Assembly: GCA_023614405.1 (NCBI GenBank)
Contig: CM042694.1
Span: forward strand, 353,170,010-353,234,009
From: Avena insularis
Lineage: Eukaryota > Streptophyta > Magnoliopsida > Poales > Poaceae
Direction: 5' to 3'
DNA length: 64,000 nucleotides
Part shown: one piece after another, positions 23,126 to 35,808 of the stretch
Layout of the letters: each line of letters begins with the position of its first letter
Position numbering within the stretch: the first letter of the stretch is position 1
Program-made: the position numbers and the translations under genes
The notes under the pieces: generated by a model
What the model was told of the DNA's origin: nothing
Seen by the model: only the letters and a program-made list of their open reading frames with translations
Databases searched by the model: none

Positions 23126-25768
23126 TTATGTTACCTCAACCTTGATAGCAATGGTCCCAATCATAATAGTTTCAAATTTTTCTCTTGGTATGGGACAATA
23201 TATTTCTCCAACTTGAATGCCATCAACATGTTCAATTGAATTCAAACCATAAGTCCTATCAATCTTCTTGGGGAAATAGACAGTATGTTCCTTGTCATTA
23301 ACATTGAAGGTCACCTTTCCTTGATTACAATTAATAAGAGCTCCTGCAGTATTAAGAAAATGTCTCCAAAGAATAATAGACATATTATCATCTTCAGGCA
23401 TTTCAAGCACAACAAAATCAGTTAATATCGAGAAATTATGAGCCACCTGAACAAGTACATCCTCACATATACCAATAGGAATAGTGGTAGATTTATCAGC
23501 CATTTGCAAAGATATATCAGTTGGTATTAGTTTTTCCAATTGAAGTCTCTTATATAGAGAAAAAGGCATACCACTAACTCCTGCTCCCAAATCATACAAA
23601 GTAGTTCTAACATAACTATTCTTAATAGAGAAAGGAATAGTTGGAATCCCTGGGTCTCCAAGTTTCTTTGGAACCTTACCATTAAAGGAATAATTAGCAA
23701 GTAAAGTAGAAATTTCTTCATTAGGGATCTTCCTTTTATTCGAGACAATATCCTTCATATACTTTGAATAAGGAGGCAATTTAATAGCATCAGTCAAAGG
23801 AATTTGCAAGAATAAAGGTTTCATCCACTCACAAAACTTGTTATAGTGTTCATCCTCCTTTGAGTTGTGTTTCTTATCAGGGAAAGGCATAGGTTTTTGG
23901 ACCCAAGGCTCTCTTTCACTACCATGTTTCTTAGCAACAAAATCTTCTTTAGTGTATTTAGTATTCTTAGTGTGCTTTTCAAGTTCTTCTTCAACTTATT
24001 CTTTATCAGGAACATCATTTTCTTCATTACCACTTTTAGTTTCAGCATCAGAGACAGATATACTATTAGGATCTTTGGCAGGATCAGAGGGTTCTACAAT
24101 AGTTTTATGTTTCTTTTTTTCCTTACGAGTAGTACCATAATTTTCAGCTTGTTGAGAATCCTGCTCAATTCTTTTGGGATGCCCCTCAGGATATAGAGGA
24201 TCTTGGGTAGCAGCACCACTTCTAGTTCTAATTTCATAAGCATGTTTTTCTTTAGCAGCATTAACTAGCAAGTCTTTTTGCACTTTAATAAGTTGATCTA
24301 TTTGAGTTTGAACCATTTGAAAATGTTTAACAAGCATTTTAACATCATTAGAGGTTCTTTCCACAATATCCTTTAACTCAACAATAGCTCTAGAGTTTTC
24401 CATTAGATGATTTTGCACCCTTTTATTAAAATTATCTTGCTTAACAATAAAAATATCGAATTCTTCTAAGCATTGATCAGGAGGTTTAGAGTAAGGGATA
24501 TCACCTTCATCAAAGTGTTGGAGAGAGTGTACCTCAATAGTGGGTGAATGGGGAATTGTCTTACATAATTCTTCTATAGGAGGTGAATTCTTGACATCTG
24601 CAGCTTTAATTCCCTTCTCCTTAAGACATTTCTTAGCTTCCTTCATCACTTCATCATTTAGTTTAATAACTCCCCTCTTCTTAGATGTTGGTATAGGCGC
24701 AGGTATAGCTGGTTCAGGAGGAGTCCAGTCTTCATAATTCTTGCTTATTTTAGCCATTAATTCCTCAGCTTCCTTGGGAGTCCTATTCCTGAAAACACAA
24801 TCAGCACAACTATCCAGGTATGTCCTAGATTCTTCAGTTAGTCCATTATAAAATATATCAAGAATCTCATTCTTAGGTAATGGACATCCAGCCTGTGCAT
24901 GAATCAAAGCTCAAAACCTTGCCCATGATTCAGGCAATATCTCTTTTTCTCCCTGTTTAAAATCAAAAAGTTCCTGCAAAATAGCATGTCTAGCACTAGG
25001 AGGAAAATATTTCTGCAGGAAAGTACTAATCAAGCAATCAGGGCTATCAATAGATCTAGGAGGTAAATTATTAAACCAAGTATTAGCTTGTCCTTTCAGT
25101 GAAAAGGGGAAAATCTTAGCAACAAAGTAGGTGCGCATCTTAATATCATCAGAAAACAGGCCACTCATGGTAGAAAGCTCAGTCATATGTGCTACCGCAC
25201 TTTCATTCTTAGTCCCACAAAAAGGTTCTTTCTCAACAATAGCTATGTAGGATAGATCAAGAGAGAAATCATAATCTTGATCTTTATTGTTGATGGGAGA
25301 AGCGACAACCTTAGCATTAGGAGCCAATTTGGGTTTAATGGTACGCCTCTCAAGGAGACTCTTAGCAGCACTCCTATCATGGGTGTTTTGACATTCTTTA
25401 ATAAATTCATCGGCCATCTCAATATAACCGTCTTCAATATCATAGCTTTCTGTAGACTCAGGTGAACTAACAGGTGTAGTAGTGTCTTCATTAGGAGTTT
25501 CAGTATTTCCAACTATAGTTCTAGCAATCATAGCATCTAGGAAAGGACCTAATGAACCACTCTTATCAAGCACAATAGAAGCAGCATCATAAGTATCAGA
25601 AGTTTCAGATTCAGCAGTAGTAGCAGTGTGTGTAGCATGTGTATGTGGTGGTGTAAGGAGCTTACTCATAACAGACGGTGAATCAGGAGCAACAGAGGTG
25701 TTCAGAACCGTACCTCTTCTTGTAGTGGATGGTAAAATAGGGACTTTACCATCATGAGACTTACCCAT
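23126..25768 (-). pseudogene. Element A gag-protease ORF with two in-frame stops
   Basis: A single minus-strand frame from ATG 25768 to the stop at 23126 (about 880 codons), interrupted only by TGA at 24911-24913 and TAA at 23996-23998. The first third is a variable Ser/Thr-rich N terminus. The gag core has FPFSLKGQANTWFNNLPP and LISTFLQKYFPPSARH, then FYNGLTEESRTYLDSCA. A helical stretch follows (MLVKHFQMVQTQIDQLIKV) and a charged linker. The C-terminal 250 residues contain a retropepsin-like domain with LYDLGAGVSGMPFSLYKRL, where the active-site Asp sits in a D-L-G-A context typical of Athila-like proteases. No CCHC knuckle was noticed. The frame then ends; no RT follows. Confidence 0.88.
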
Positions 25769-25828
25769 GATGGATGGATAGCACTGAACAATAATGATTC
25801 CATGTGGACTTGATAAATAAAGCTATGC

Positions 25829-25845
25829 TCCCCGACAACGGTGCC
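25829..25845 (-). other. Element A primer binding site (tRNA-Asp type)
   Basis: Minus strand TGGCACCGTTGTCGGGGA, 12 bases from the 5' LTR end. It matches the complement of plant tRNA-Asp (TGGCGCCGTTGCCGGGGA) except for two C-to-T-type changes. This primer is typical of Athila-like gypsy elements. Confidence 0.8.
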
Positions 25846-25857
25846 AGAAAATAGTCT

Positions 25858-26935
25858 TGATGACCCACAAGTATAGGGGGTGTATCACAGTATTTTCGAG
25901 GGAAGTGAAACCCAATTTATTGATTCAACACAAGGGGAGCCAAAAATATTTATAAGCCTTAACAACTGAGTTGTCAATTCAGCTGCACCTGGAAACAATC
26001 TTGCTTACAACAGTTTATCAGTAGCAACAGTTTTGTAGTAGGAATAGTAAAGTAATAGCATAGTAAAGTAAAGACAATAGTAACAATTGCAGTAAACAGT
26101 AGGATTAAGGCGTGGTAGGCATAGGGATGGATGGGAGGGCATTGCATGGACAAGACAGTTCATATAGCAATCAGAACATAGGGCAATTGCAGATAAATAA
26201 GATAAAACATCCAAGTACTAAATAATCATAGGCACGTGTTCCATATATAGTCATATGTGCTCGCAATGAGAACTTGCACAACATCTTTTGTCTTGCCAGC
26301 CCGTTTGTAGCGGGGCCTCAAGGGAACTACTGGCAATTAAGGTGCTCCTTTTAATAGAGCACCGGAGCAAAGCATTAACACTCCATGAACACATGTGATC
26401 CTCACATCAAAGCCATTCCCTCCGGTTATCCCGATTCCCGTCACTTCGGGGCCTATGGTTCCGGACAACAACGTGTGTATACAACTTGCAGGTAAGACCA
26501 TAAACAATACTATCATAATGAATCAATAACATGTCCAGATCTGAAATCATGACACTCGGGCCCTAGTGACAAGCATTAAGCATAACAAGTTGCAACAAAG
26601 TCAAAAAGCACTAATAGTAGATACTAGGCACCATGCCCTAACAATCCGATGCCATTACATGAACGATCTCATCCAATCCCTACCATCCCCATAGCCTACA
26701 ATGGGGGATTTACTCACTCATAGATGGGGGAAACATGGATGGTCGATGGAGAAGCGATGGTGATGATGATGGCAATGATCTCCTCCAATTCCCCGTCCCA
26801 TCAGGGTGCAAGAACGGAGTTTCTGGTTCCGAATCACGGAATCTAGTGGTGGCGGCGGAGCGGAACTCTTTATGGAAAAACATCGAACCCCCCTTGAGTT
26901 TTTAGGTAAGAAGGCAATAGGCAAAGAGGGAGACC
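25858..26935 (-). repeat. Element A 5' LTR, distal part
   Basis: Pairs with 4127-5195. Ends at AGACC (26931-26935), the target duplicated by element C; continues at 35809. Confidence 0.9.
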
Positions 26936-28806
26936 TGTTGGAGATATGCCCTAGAGGTAATAATAAATGTAGTTATTATTATATATCTTTGTGTTTATGA
27001 TAAATGTTTACATTCATGCTATAATAGTATTAACAAGGAAACCATTAATACTTGTGTGATTTGTAAACTTAATTTGAAGTCCCTAGTATGGCCTCTATAC
27101 TTCACTAGCTTGTTGGTTGATTGATGATGTGGTTTCTTTGTCATGAACATTGAGATGTTATCAACAACAAGATCATATCGTTAGGAGAATGATATGGTGG
27201 ACATACTCCTATAGACAAGCGTAGCATAAAGATCAAGTCATTTCAATAGTTCAATTGCTATATGCTTTCTGATACATAGTAACCTAATTCCTTCGACCAT
27301 GAGATCATGCATATTGCCTTTACTGGATGGATGCTTTGATGTCATCAAACACCACACCGTAACAGGGTGGCTATAAAAGTGGCATTGGGTGTTCGGAAAG
27401 TATTGGTTGAAACACATGGATCAAGAGTGGGATTTGTCCATCCACATGACGGATAGATATTCTCTGGGCCCTCTCGGTGAAATGTCATCCAATTAGCTTG
27501 CAAGCATGTGACTTGGTCACAAGGGATCACATATCAGGAGCGAGAAAAGAGTACTTATCGATGTGAGGTTGAACTAGGTATGCGGAGATACCGACTATCA
27601 TGACCTCGGATAAGTAACATTTCGTGAGACAATTGTAAATTGGTATCGTATGTTTGTGGTTCATTCGATCGCAATGTAATCGTAGAAATATGTGGGAGAC
27701 ATATTTTTTTCAAGATTGCTCTATTGGTTATTGTTGGAGAAGTGTCTCGATCATGTCCGCATAATTCACGAACCGTAGGGAGACACATAAGGATTCGACG
27801 TTGTTTGAGTAGTTATTGTATTATGATCAAGAGACCGAATGTTGTTCGAAGTCTCGGTTGGGATCCGGGATATCACGTGGAGATCCGGAATGGGCCGGAG
27901 ATTTAGATTCATATACGGAAAGTCGCGTTTCGGAGTTGCGGAATGTTTCCGGTGTTTTCATCGGGAACATTCTAGAATGTCCCGGAATGTCCGGCACTCG
28001 GGGAAGGGTACATGAATGTGTCATTGCAAGATGGAATGATTGCATCATGTACTAAGTGTTCTCGCTGTCCAAAATAAAGGGTTTATTTAATTCCTAAATT
28101 GGAAAAGTCAAACTGCCAGTTTTGGTCAAGCCAGTTTTGGAAGAGGAGAAGTTGGAAACCGACTTGGGGAGAGTCCTCCTCCCCAAGCGTGACCAGCCCT
28201 AGGCCGAGTTGGGGAGGACTCCTCCCTCCTGGCCAGCCAGCCCTCCCACCTATAAAGGGAGGCAGGGCCTCCCCTCTAGACACACAAGTTCCTATCCTCT
28301 AAACTAGAAACTAGACCTAGACCCCGGTTTAGAGCTGTTTGGTTTAGAGCCTTCTAATTGGTTTAGACCCTCTAATTGGTGTGTCTAATTACTAGACCAC
28401 TAATAGCCTCTCTCATAAGCTCCACCATACTACTTTTGGCTTAAGGCGAAGCCTGCGGATCTCCCTCTACCTCCGGTACCACGCCCGTTGTCTTTGCCGA
28501 ATCGCGAGGAGAGTGCTACAACCTCCATTTTCTGGAACAAGGAGAGGAAGGTCTTCGTCAGTGCGAGCGTGTGACCGATTGCGGGAGGCGCTCTTGAAGC
28601 CTTGGCGCGGAAGGATCGTCTACAGCGATCTTGAGATCGGAAGAAATGCGACTACATCACCCACGAGAATCTGCTCTCGTTAAACACTTTGGAATCTTGA
28701 GGGTGAGTTATTCCATCGACTCGTTGCTACAATCTAGTAGATAGATCTTGGCTTGTTTGTTTGTATGCGATAGAAAATTTTTGTTTTCCATGCTACGAAC
28801 CCCTCA
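26936..28806 (+). repeat. Element C 5' LTR
   Basis: 1871 bp, from TGTTGG to CCCTCA. It carries the segment cctataaagggaggcag near 28249-28265, which looks like a TATA region ahead of the transcript start. Small ORFs inside are not genes. Confidence 0.92.
28249..28258 (+). promoter_or_regulatory. Probable TATA box of element C
   Basis: CTATAAAGG in the 5' LTR, with an equivalent in the 3' LTR near 35255. This is the usual form in BARE-like LTRs; transcription would start about 30 bases downstream. Start site inferred. Confidence 0.55.
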
Positions 28807-29984
28807 GTGGTATCGAGCCGTGTCTATTTGTAGATCTGTTGCCGAGTAGAACCTAATGGTCATTGTGGGCGTTGATGCTTTTATTGTAGATTGCTTTTCG
28901 TGTACTTTGCATCTTGCGGTATGTTGGGATGAAGCGGCCCGGGCTAACCTTACATGACATCGTTCATGAGACTTGCTCCACGTTTGACATGCAACTCGTA
29001 TTGCATAAGTGGCTTTATGGTGCTGTTTCTCCTAGCATAGTTAAGATCCAATTTACAACGGGTAATCAACAATGCTAGTATCAATGTTGTGGTTCTTGTT
29101 AAGTAAGTTAGAGCGACACTTATGGAAAGCCCCAAACCACGTAAAATATGCAAAGAAAGTAGAAGCGTCTAACTTTGTTTTGCAGGTGTGATGATGTGAT
29201 ATGGCCATGATTGTGATTATATTTGATGTATGCAATGTTCCTTATTGTAAGTTGGCAACGGCGGGAGCGTATGGTTGTCTTTAATTTACTGTTAAGACCT
29301 GCGTGTCTATTCAAAATAGTTGTAATAGTTGAAGCTGGTGGACGACAACCATGAAGAAGCGTCATTGACCTTGATGCTATGCCGGAGATGATGGAGATCA
29401 TGTTCGTACTTGAAGATGGAGATCGGAAGCACAAAGAAGAAAGGCCATATCATATCACATATTATGAATTGCATGTGATGTTAATCCTTTATGCATCTTG
29501 TATTGCTTAGTAGGCGGTAGCATTATAAGATGATCCCTCATGCACATAAATTTCAAGTTCTAAAGTGTTCACCCTTAGTATGCACCGTTGCCAAAGCTTG
29601 CTGCTTCGAAGCACCACGTGATGATCGGGTGTCTTTGATTCCGCGGGTGACTACAACGTAAGCAAGCCAGATTTGCTTATCACGGAAGCTAAGGTTTGTC
29701 TTGACGAGCCTAGCATGTACAGACATGGCCTCAGGAACACGGATCGCCGAAAGGCAAAGCATGAATCATATAGTAGATATGATGAACATGATGATTGTTC
29801 GCCATTGAAACTATATCAACTCTCGTGATGATCGGTGTTGATGTAGTGGATTTGGTTCGTGTGATCACTAAAACAATGTGAGGGATGTTGTTTTGAGTGG
29901 GAGTTCACCTAGTTTAATTTCATTAATTAATTTGAACTCAATTTGTCATAAACTTAGTCTAAACTATTGCAAATATGTTGTAGA
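28807..29984 (+). other. Element C primer site and untranslated leader
   Basis: The tRNA-iMet-type primer site tggtatcgagc is at 28808-28818, one base short of the canonical TGGTATCAGAGC (an A is missing). About 1.1 kb of leader follows before the gag start at 29985. Long leaders are normal in BARE-like elements. Reading frames on either strand here are short. Confidence 0.8.
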
Positions 29985-30730
29985 TCAATGGCAGCCCCTA
30001 CCATCAATTTTAATGCGTTCCTAGAGAAAGAAAAGTTGAAAAACAATGGAAGCAACTTCGCGGATTGGTTCCGCAATTTGAGGATTGTCCTCACAGCTGG
30101 TAATTTGACCTATGTGCTGGATGCACCGCTAGGTGACCCACCTGCAGCTGATGCTACCGATGAAGTAAAGAATGTTTACCTTGCTCGGAAGAATCAGTAC
30201 TCCATAGTTCAGTGTGCTATCTTGTATGGTTTAGAATCGGAGCTTCAGAAAAGATTTGAAGAGTCAGATCCATATGATATTGTCGAGGATCTCAAATTAA
30301 TCTTTGAGACTCATGCGGCAATTGAAAGTTATGAAGCTTCTGAAAAGTTCTTTAACTGCAAGATGGAAGAGGGTAGCTCCGTCAGTGAGCATGTGCTTAA
30401 GATGTCTGGGCACGCAAATAAACTTCAAAGTTTGGGTATAGTGATTCCTAATACTTTGGGAGTTACCGCATCCTCCAATCACTACCACCAAGTTACAAGA
30501 ACTTTGTGATGAACTACAACATGCAGAACATGAACAAAGAGTTGCCAGAACTATTTGCTATGTTAAAATCTGCAGAAGTGGAGATCAAGAAAGAGCACCA
30601 AGTGTTGATGGTCAATAAGACCACCAAATTCAAGAAAGGCAAGTCTAAGCAGAAGGGACACTTCAAGAAGGGTGGTAAGAAAGTTACCATACCGACGAAG
30701 AGGACCAAGGCTGGACCAAGCCTGGCCTGA
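29985..30730 (+). pseudogene. Element C gag (broken)
   Basis: Starts at ATGGCAGCC and contains the copia gag core (NFADWFRNLRIVLTAGNL, near 30050-30110). Frame changes near 30500 shift it to the frame ending in a Lys-rich tail (KKGKSKQKGHFKKGGKK). The following CCHC knuckle is not intact: only a fragment (RNCPKYLADLKSG) survives in another frame at about 30770. Confidence 0.85.
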
Positions 30731-32000
30731 GTGCTTTTCTTTGCAAGGGAGAAGGTCCTTTGGGCGGAATTGCCCAAAGTACTTGGCAGATTTGAAGAGC
30801 GGCAACATCAAGAAGAAAGGTATATCGATATACATGTTATTGATGTGTATCTCACTAGTATTCGTAGTAGTGCACGGGTATTTGATCTTGGTTCGGTTGC
30901 TCATATTTGTAACTCGAAGCAGAGCTACTGAATAAGCGGAAGCTAGTAAAGAGCGAGGTGACGATGCGGCGTGGGAAGCGGATCAAAGGTTGATGTGATC
31001 GCGGTCACACTACCTCTTCATCTACCATCGGGATTAGTTTTATACTTAAATAATTGTTATTTGGTGCCTGCGTTGAGCATGAACATTATATCGGGATCTT
31101 GTTTATTGCGAGGCTTACTTGTTTAAATCCGAGAATAATGGTTGTTCGATTTATATGAGTAATGTGTTTTATGCACATGCACCTTTGATAGATGGTCTAT
31201 TCATATTGAATCTCGATAGTAGAAATACACATATTAATAACATTGAGGCTAAACGTTTGAAATCAAGCGATAATTTGACCTACATGTGGCACTGTCGTCT
31301 TGGTCACATTGGAGTGAAGCGTATGAAGAAACTCCATTCCGATGGACTTCTTGAATCACTTGATTTTGAATCACTTGAAAGATGTGAAGCATGTCTGATG
31401 GGTAAAATGACTAAGACTCCATTTTGGTATGATGGAGCGAAGCTACAGACTTATTGGAAATCATACATACCGATGTGTGTGGTCCAATGAGTGTAGCATC
31501 ATGCGATGGTTATCGTTATGTTCTTACCTTCACGGATGACTTGAGTAGATATGGGTATATCTATTTCATGAAACATAAGTCCGAAACTTTCGAGAAGTTT
31601 AAGGAGTTTCAAAGTGAGGTAGAGAATCAACGTAACAAGAAGATTAAATTTCTACGTTCTGATCGTGGAGGTGAATATCTAAGTTACGAGTTTGGCGAGC
31701 ATTTGAAGAAATGTGGAATACTTTCAGATTGACACCGCCGGAACACCACGCGTAATGGTGTGTCGAGCGTCGTGTCGAACTCTCTTAGACATGGTTCGTT
31801 CTATGATGTCACTTACAGATTTGCCACTATCATTTTGGGGTTATGCATTAGAAACAGCCGCATTCACTTTAAATAGGGCACCGTCTAAATCCGTTGAAAC
31901 GACACCGTATGAATTATGGTTTGGGAAGAAACCTAAATTGTCGTTCCTTAAAGTTTGGGGATCTGAAGCCTATGTAAAGAAGTTACAGGGACAAGCTTGA
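30731..32000 (+). pseudogene. Element C protease and integrase (broken)
   Basis: The protease region reads VFDLGSVAHICNS (near 30880-30915): the family's D-S/T-G triad is D-L-G here. The integrase zinc-binding domain is at 31280-31430 (WHCRLGHIGVKRMKKL, CEACLMGKM). The core has HTDVCGPM and TDDLSRYGYIYFM, then RSDRGGEYLSYEF. The stretch that should hold the catalytic glutamate (about 31740-31780) is scrambled by a deletion and frameshift. Frames change at least twice. Confidence 0.85.
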
Positions 32001-32423
32001 ACCCAAAGCGGAAAAATCGTCTTCATAGGATACCGAAGGAACTATTGGGTATACCTTCTATCATAGATCCGAAGGCAAAATCTTTGTTGCCAAGAATGGA
32101 TCCTTTCTAGAGAAGGAATTTCTCTCGAAAGAAGTGGTGGAAGGAAAGTAGAACTTCGACGAGGTTGTCGAACCTTCTCTCGAAATTGCGAGTAGCGCAG
32201 CCGGAAGAAGTTCTGTGGTGCTGCACCAATAAGAGAGGAAGCTAATGATGGTGATCATGAAACTTCGGTTGAAGTTGCTCTGAGCCTCGGAGGTCAACGA
32301 GAAATCGTACCACTCCAGTTGGTATGATTCCGTTATGAATGTCATGTTGGTGGACAACACCGATGACCCCGAGACATATGAGGAAGCGATGATGAGCCCA
32401 GTTCCAATAAATGGCAAGAAGCC
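32001..32423 (+). other. Element C degenerate linker between integrase and RT
   Basis: No clean frame; short copia-like peptides appear in different frames. The minus-strand 132-codon opening here is a shadow of the plus-strand polyprotein. Confidence 0.6.
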
Positions 32424-33854
32424 ATGAAATCGAGATTGGATCCATGTCACGAAAACCAAGTATGGACTTTGGTGGACTTAGGATGGCGGAAGGCTGTCGA
32501 GAACAAATGGATTTTCAAGAAGAAAGCAGATCTTGATGGTAATGTTCGCATCTATAAAGCTCGACTTGTCGCAAAAGGGTTTCGACAAATTCAAGGAGTT
32601 GACTACGATGAGACTTTCTCACGGTAGAAGCTAAAGTCTGTGAGGATTATGTTAGCAATCGCTGCATATTATGATTATGAGATATGGCAGATGGATGTCA
32701 AAACAGCATTCCTCAATGGAGACATTGATGAAGAGTTGTATATGATACAACCCAAAGGTTTTGTCGATCTTAAAGATGCTAACAAGGTATGCAAGCTTCA
32801 ACGGTCTATCTATGGATTGAAGCAAGCATCGAAGTTGGAATCAACGTTTTGATAAGGTAATCAAAAGTTTTGGTTTTATACAAACTTATGGAGAAGCTTG
32901 TATTTACAAGAAAGTGAGTGGGAGCTCTGTAGCATTCTTAATCTTGTATGTGGATGACATATTGTTGATTGGGAATGATGTAGACCTTCTTAATAGTGTC
33001 AAAGAGTATTTGAATAATAGTTTTTCAATGAAGGATCTTGGCGAAGCAGCTTACATATTAGGCATAAAGATTTATAGAGATAGATCGAAACGCCAAATAT
33101 CATTGTCACAAAGTACATATTTGGACAAAGTTCTAAAGAGGTTTGGAATGGAAGATAGCAAGAAAGGGTTCTTGCCCATGTTGCTAATCGACCTTGAGTA
33201 AAACTCAAAGTCCGACATCGGCGAAGATAGAGAAAAGATGAGTAAGACTCCCTATGCCTCAGCCATAGGATCTCTAATGTATGCCATGCTATGTACTAGA
33301 CCCGACATCGCATATCTTTGTTAGTCTAACTAGCAGATATCAAAGTGATCCGAGTGGATCATTGGACATGATCAAAAACATCCTTAAGTACTTGAGAAGA
33401 ACTAAGGATATGGTTCTTTCTTATGGAGGTGATGAACAGCTCGTTGTTAATGGTTACACCGATGCTAGTTGGAACACCGATCCGGATGATTCTAAATCAC
33501 AATCTGGATACGTATTTATTTTGAATGGAGCAGCAGTTAGCTGGAGGAGTGCAAATCAAAGCGTTGTGGCGAGATCTTCAACTGAATCGGAATACATGGC
33601 TGCCGGAGGCTTCACAAGAAGCGATATGGATGAAAGAGTTCATTACAGAGCTGGGTGTGGTTCCTAGTCTGCTGGACCCAATGTCTATCTCTTGTGATAA
33701 CATGGGCGCCATAGCCAATGCGCAAGAACCAAGGTCACACAAGAAGCTGAAGCATATCAAGCTGCGTTTTCACGCTATTCGAGAACATATCCGGGATGGG
33801 GATATAAAGATTTGCAAAGTACACAGATCTGAATGTGGCGGATCCGTTGACTAA
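32424..33854 (+). pseudogene. Element C reverse transcriptase and RNase H (broken)
   Basis: RT blocks: [20 protein letters not shown], then a stop at 32625-32627; QMDVKTAFLNGDIDEELY (32690-32745); the catalytic YVDDILLIGND (32947-32980) is intact; then LGIKIYRDRSKRQISLSQS. RNase H: DASWNTDPDDSKSQSGYVF and RSSTESEYMA (33460-33600), continuing in another frame with IWMKEFITELG to a stop at 33854. Stops and frame changes near 32627, 32850, 33200, 33310 and 33600 make it inactive. Confidence 0.9.
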
Positions 33855-33942
33855 ACCTCTCCCGAGGGCAAAACATGACCAACACCAAACTGCCATAGGT
33901 GTTGGTATATTACCATGTAATCTAGATTAGATGACTCTAGTG

Positions 33943-33951
33943 CAAGTGGGA
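33943..33951 (+). other. Element C polypurine tract
   Basis: caagtgggagg lies directly before the 3' LTR; the LTR's first T is replaced by G here. Confidence 0.75.
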
Positions 33952-35803
33952 GGTTGGAGATATGACCTAGAGGTGTTAATATATGTATTTTTTATTATAT
34001 ATCTTTGTGTTTATGATAAATGTTTACATTCATGCTATAATAGTATTAACAAGGAAACCATTAATACTTGTGTGATTTGTAAACTTAATTTGAAGTCCCT
34101 AGTATGGCCTCTATACTTCACTAGCTTGTTGGTTGATTGATGATGTGGTTTCTTTGTCATGAACATTGAGATGTTATCAACAACAAGATCATATCGTTAG
34201 GAGAATGATATGGTGGACATACTCCTATAGACAAGCGTAGCATAAAGATCAAGTCATTTCAATAGTTCAATTGCTATATGCTTTACGATACATAGTAACC
34301 TAATTCCTTCGACCATGAGATCATGCATATTGCCTTTCTTTGGATGGATGCTTTGATGTCATCAAACACCACACCGTAACAGGTGGCTATAAAAGTGGCA
34401 TTGGGTGTTGGAAAGTATTGGTTGAAACACATGGATCAAGAGTGGGATTTGTCCATCCACATGACGGATAGATATTCTGGGCCCTCTCGGTGAAATGTCA
34501 TCCAATTAGCTTGCAAGCATGTGACTTGGTCACAAGGGATCACATATCAGGAACGAGAAAGAGTACTTATCGATGAGGTTGAACTAGGTATGCGGAGATA
34601 CCGATCATGACCTCGGATAAGTAACATATCGTGAGACAAAGGGAAATTGGTATCGTATGTAAGTGGTTCATTCGATCATAAAGTAATCGTAGAAATATGT
34701 GGGAGCCATATGAATTTCCAGATTCCTCTATTGGTTATTGTTAGAGAAGTGTCTCGATCATGTCCGCATAATTCACGAACCGTAGGGAGACACACTTAAG
34801 GATTCGACGTTGTTTGAGTAGTTATGGTATTATGAGAAAGAGACCGAATGTTGTTGAGTCTCGGATGGGATCCGGGATATCACGAGGTGATCCGGAATGG
34901 TCCGAGAATAAGATTCATATAAGGAAAGTCCCATTTGGAGTTGGGGAATGGTTAGGTGTTTTCATCGGAACATTCTAGAAGGTCCCGGAATGTCCGGCAC
35001 TCCGGGGAAGGGTACATGAATGTGTCATTGCAAGATGGAATGATTGCATCATGTACTAAGTGTTCTCGCTGTCCAAAATAAAGGGTTTATTTAATTCCTA
35101 AATTGGAAAAGTCAAACTGCCAGTTTTGGTCAAACCGCCAGTTTTGGAAAAGGAGAAGTTGAAACCGACTTGGGGGAGTCCTCCTCCCCAAGCCGGGCGG
35201 CCAGCCCTAGGCCGAGTTGGGAGGACTCCTCCTCCTGGCGCCAGCCCTCCCACCTATAAAGGGAGGCAGGGCCTCCCCTCTAGACACACAAGTTCCTATC
35301 CTCTAAACTAGAAACTAGACCTAGACCCGGTTTAGAGCTGTTTCCGTTTAGAGCCTTCTAATTGGTTTAGACCTCTAATTGGTGTGTCTAATTACTAGAC
35401 CACTAATAGCCTCTCTCATAAGCTCCACCATACTGCACCGCTTAAGGCGAAGCCTGCGGGATCTCCCTCTACCTCGGTACCACGCCGTTGTCTTTGCCGG
35501 AATCGCGAGGAAGTGCTACAACCTCCGCTGCTGGAACAAGGGAGAGGAAGGTCTTCGTCAGTACGAGCGTGTGACCCGACTATTGGAGCGCTCTTGAGGC
35601 AGCGCCCGGAAGGATCGTCTGCGATCTTGAGATCGGAAAGATGCGACTACATCACCCACGAGAATCTGCTCTCGTTAAACACTTTGGAATCTTCGAGGGT
35701 GAGTTATTCCATCGACTCGTTGCTACAATCTAGTAGATAGATCTTGGCTTGTTTGTTTGTATGCGATAGAAAATTTTTGTTTTCCATGCTACGAACCCCT
35801 ACA
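33952..35803 (+). repeat. Element C 3' LTR
   Basis: 1852 bp pairing with 26936-28806, followed by the second AGACC (35804-35808). Small indels relative to the 5' LTR are numerous from about 34380 onwards. Confidence 0.92.
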
Positions 35804-35808
35804 AGACC

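Larger units (their letters stand above)
26936..35803 (+). mobile_element. Retroelement C: copia LTR element (BARE/Angela/WIS-like), decayed
   Basis: 8868 bp inserted into the 5' LTR of A with AGACC duplicated (26931-26935 and 35804-35808). The LTR starts TGTTGGAGATATGCCCTAGA, very close to the BARE-1/Angela/WIS family, and ends CCCCTACA. Domain order gag, protease, integrase, RT, RNase H identifies copia. All coding blocks are broken by frameshifts and stops. The two LTRs agree closely in some stretches but differ by blocks of substitutions and many 1-4 base indels in others. Confidence 0.93.

Noticed and set aside
23865..24196. Open frames of 91 and 109 codons on the plus strand
   Set aside because: They are shadows of the minus-strand gag-protease frame of element A.
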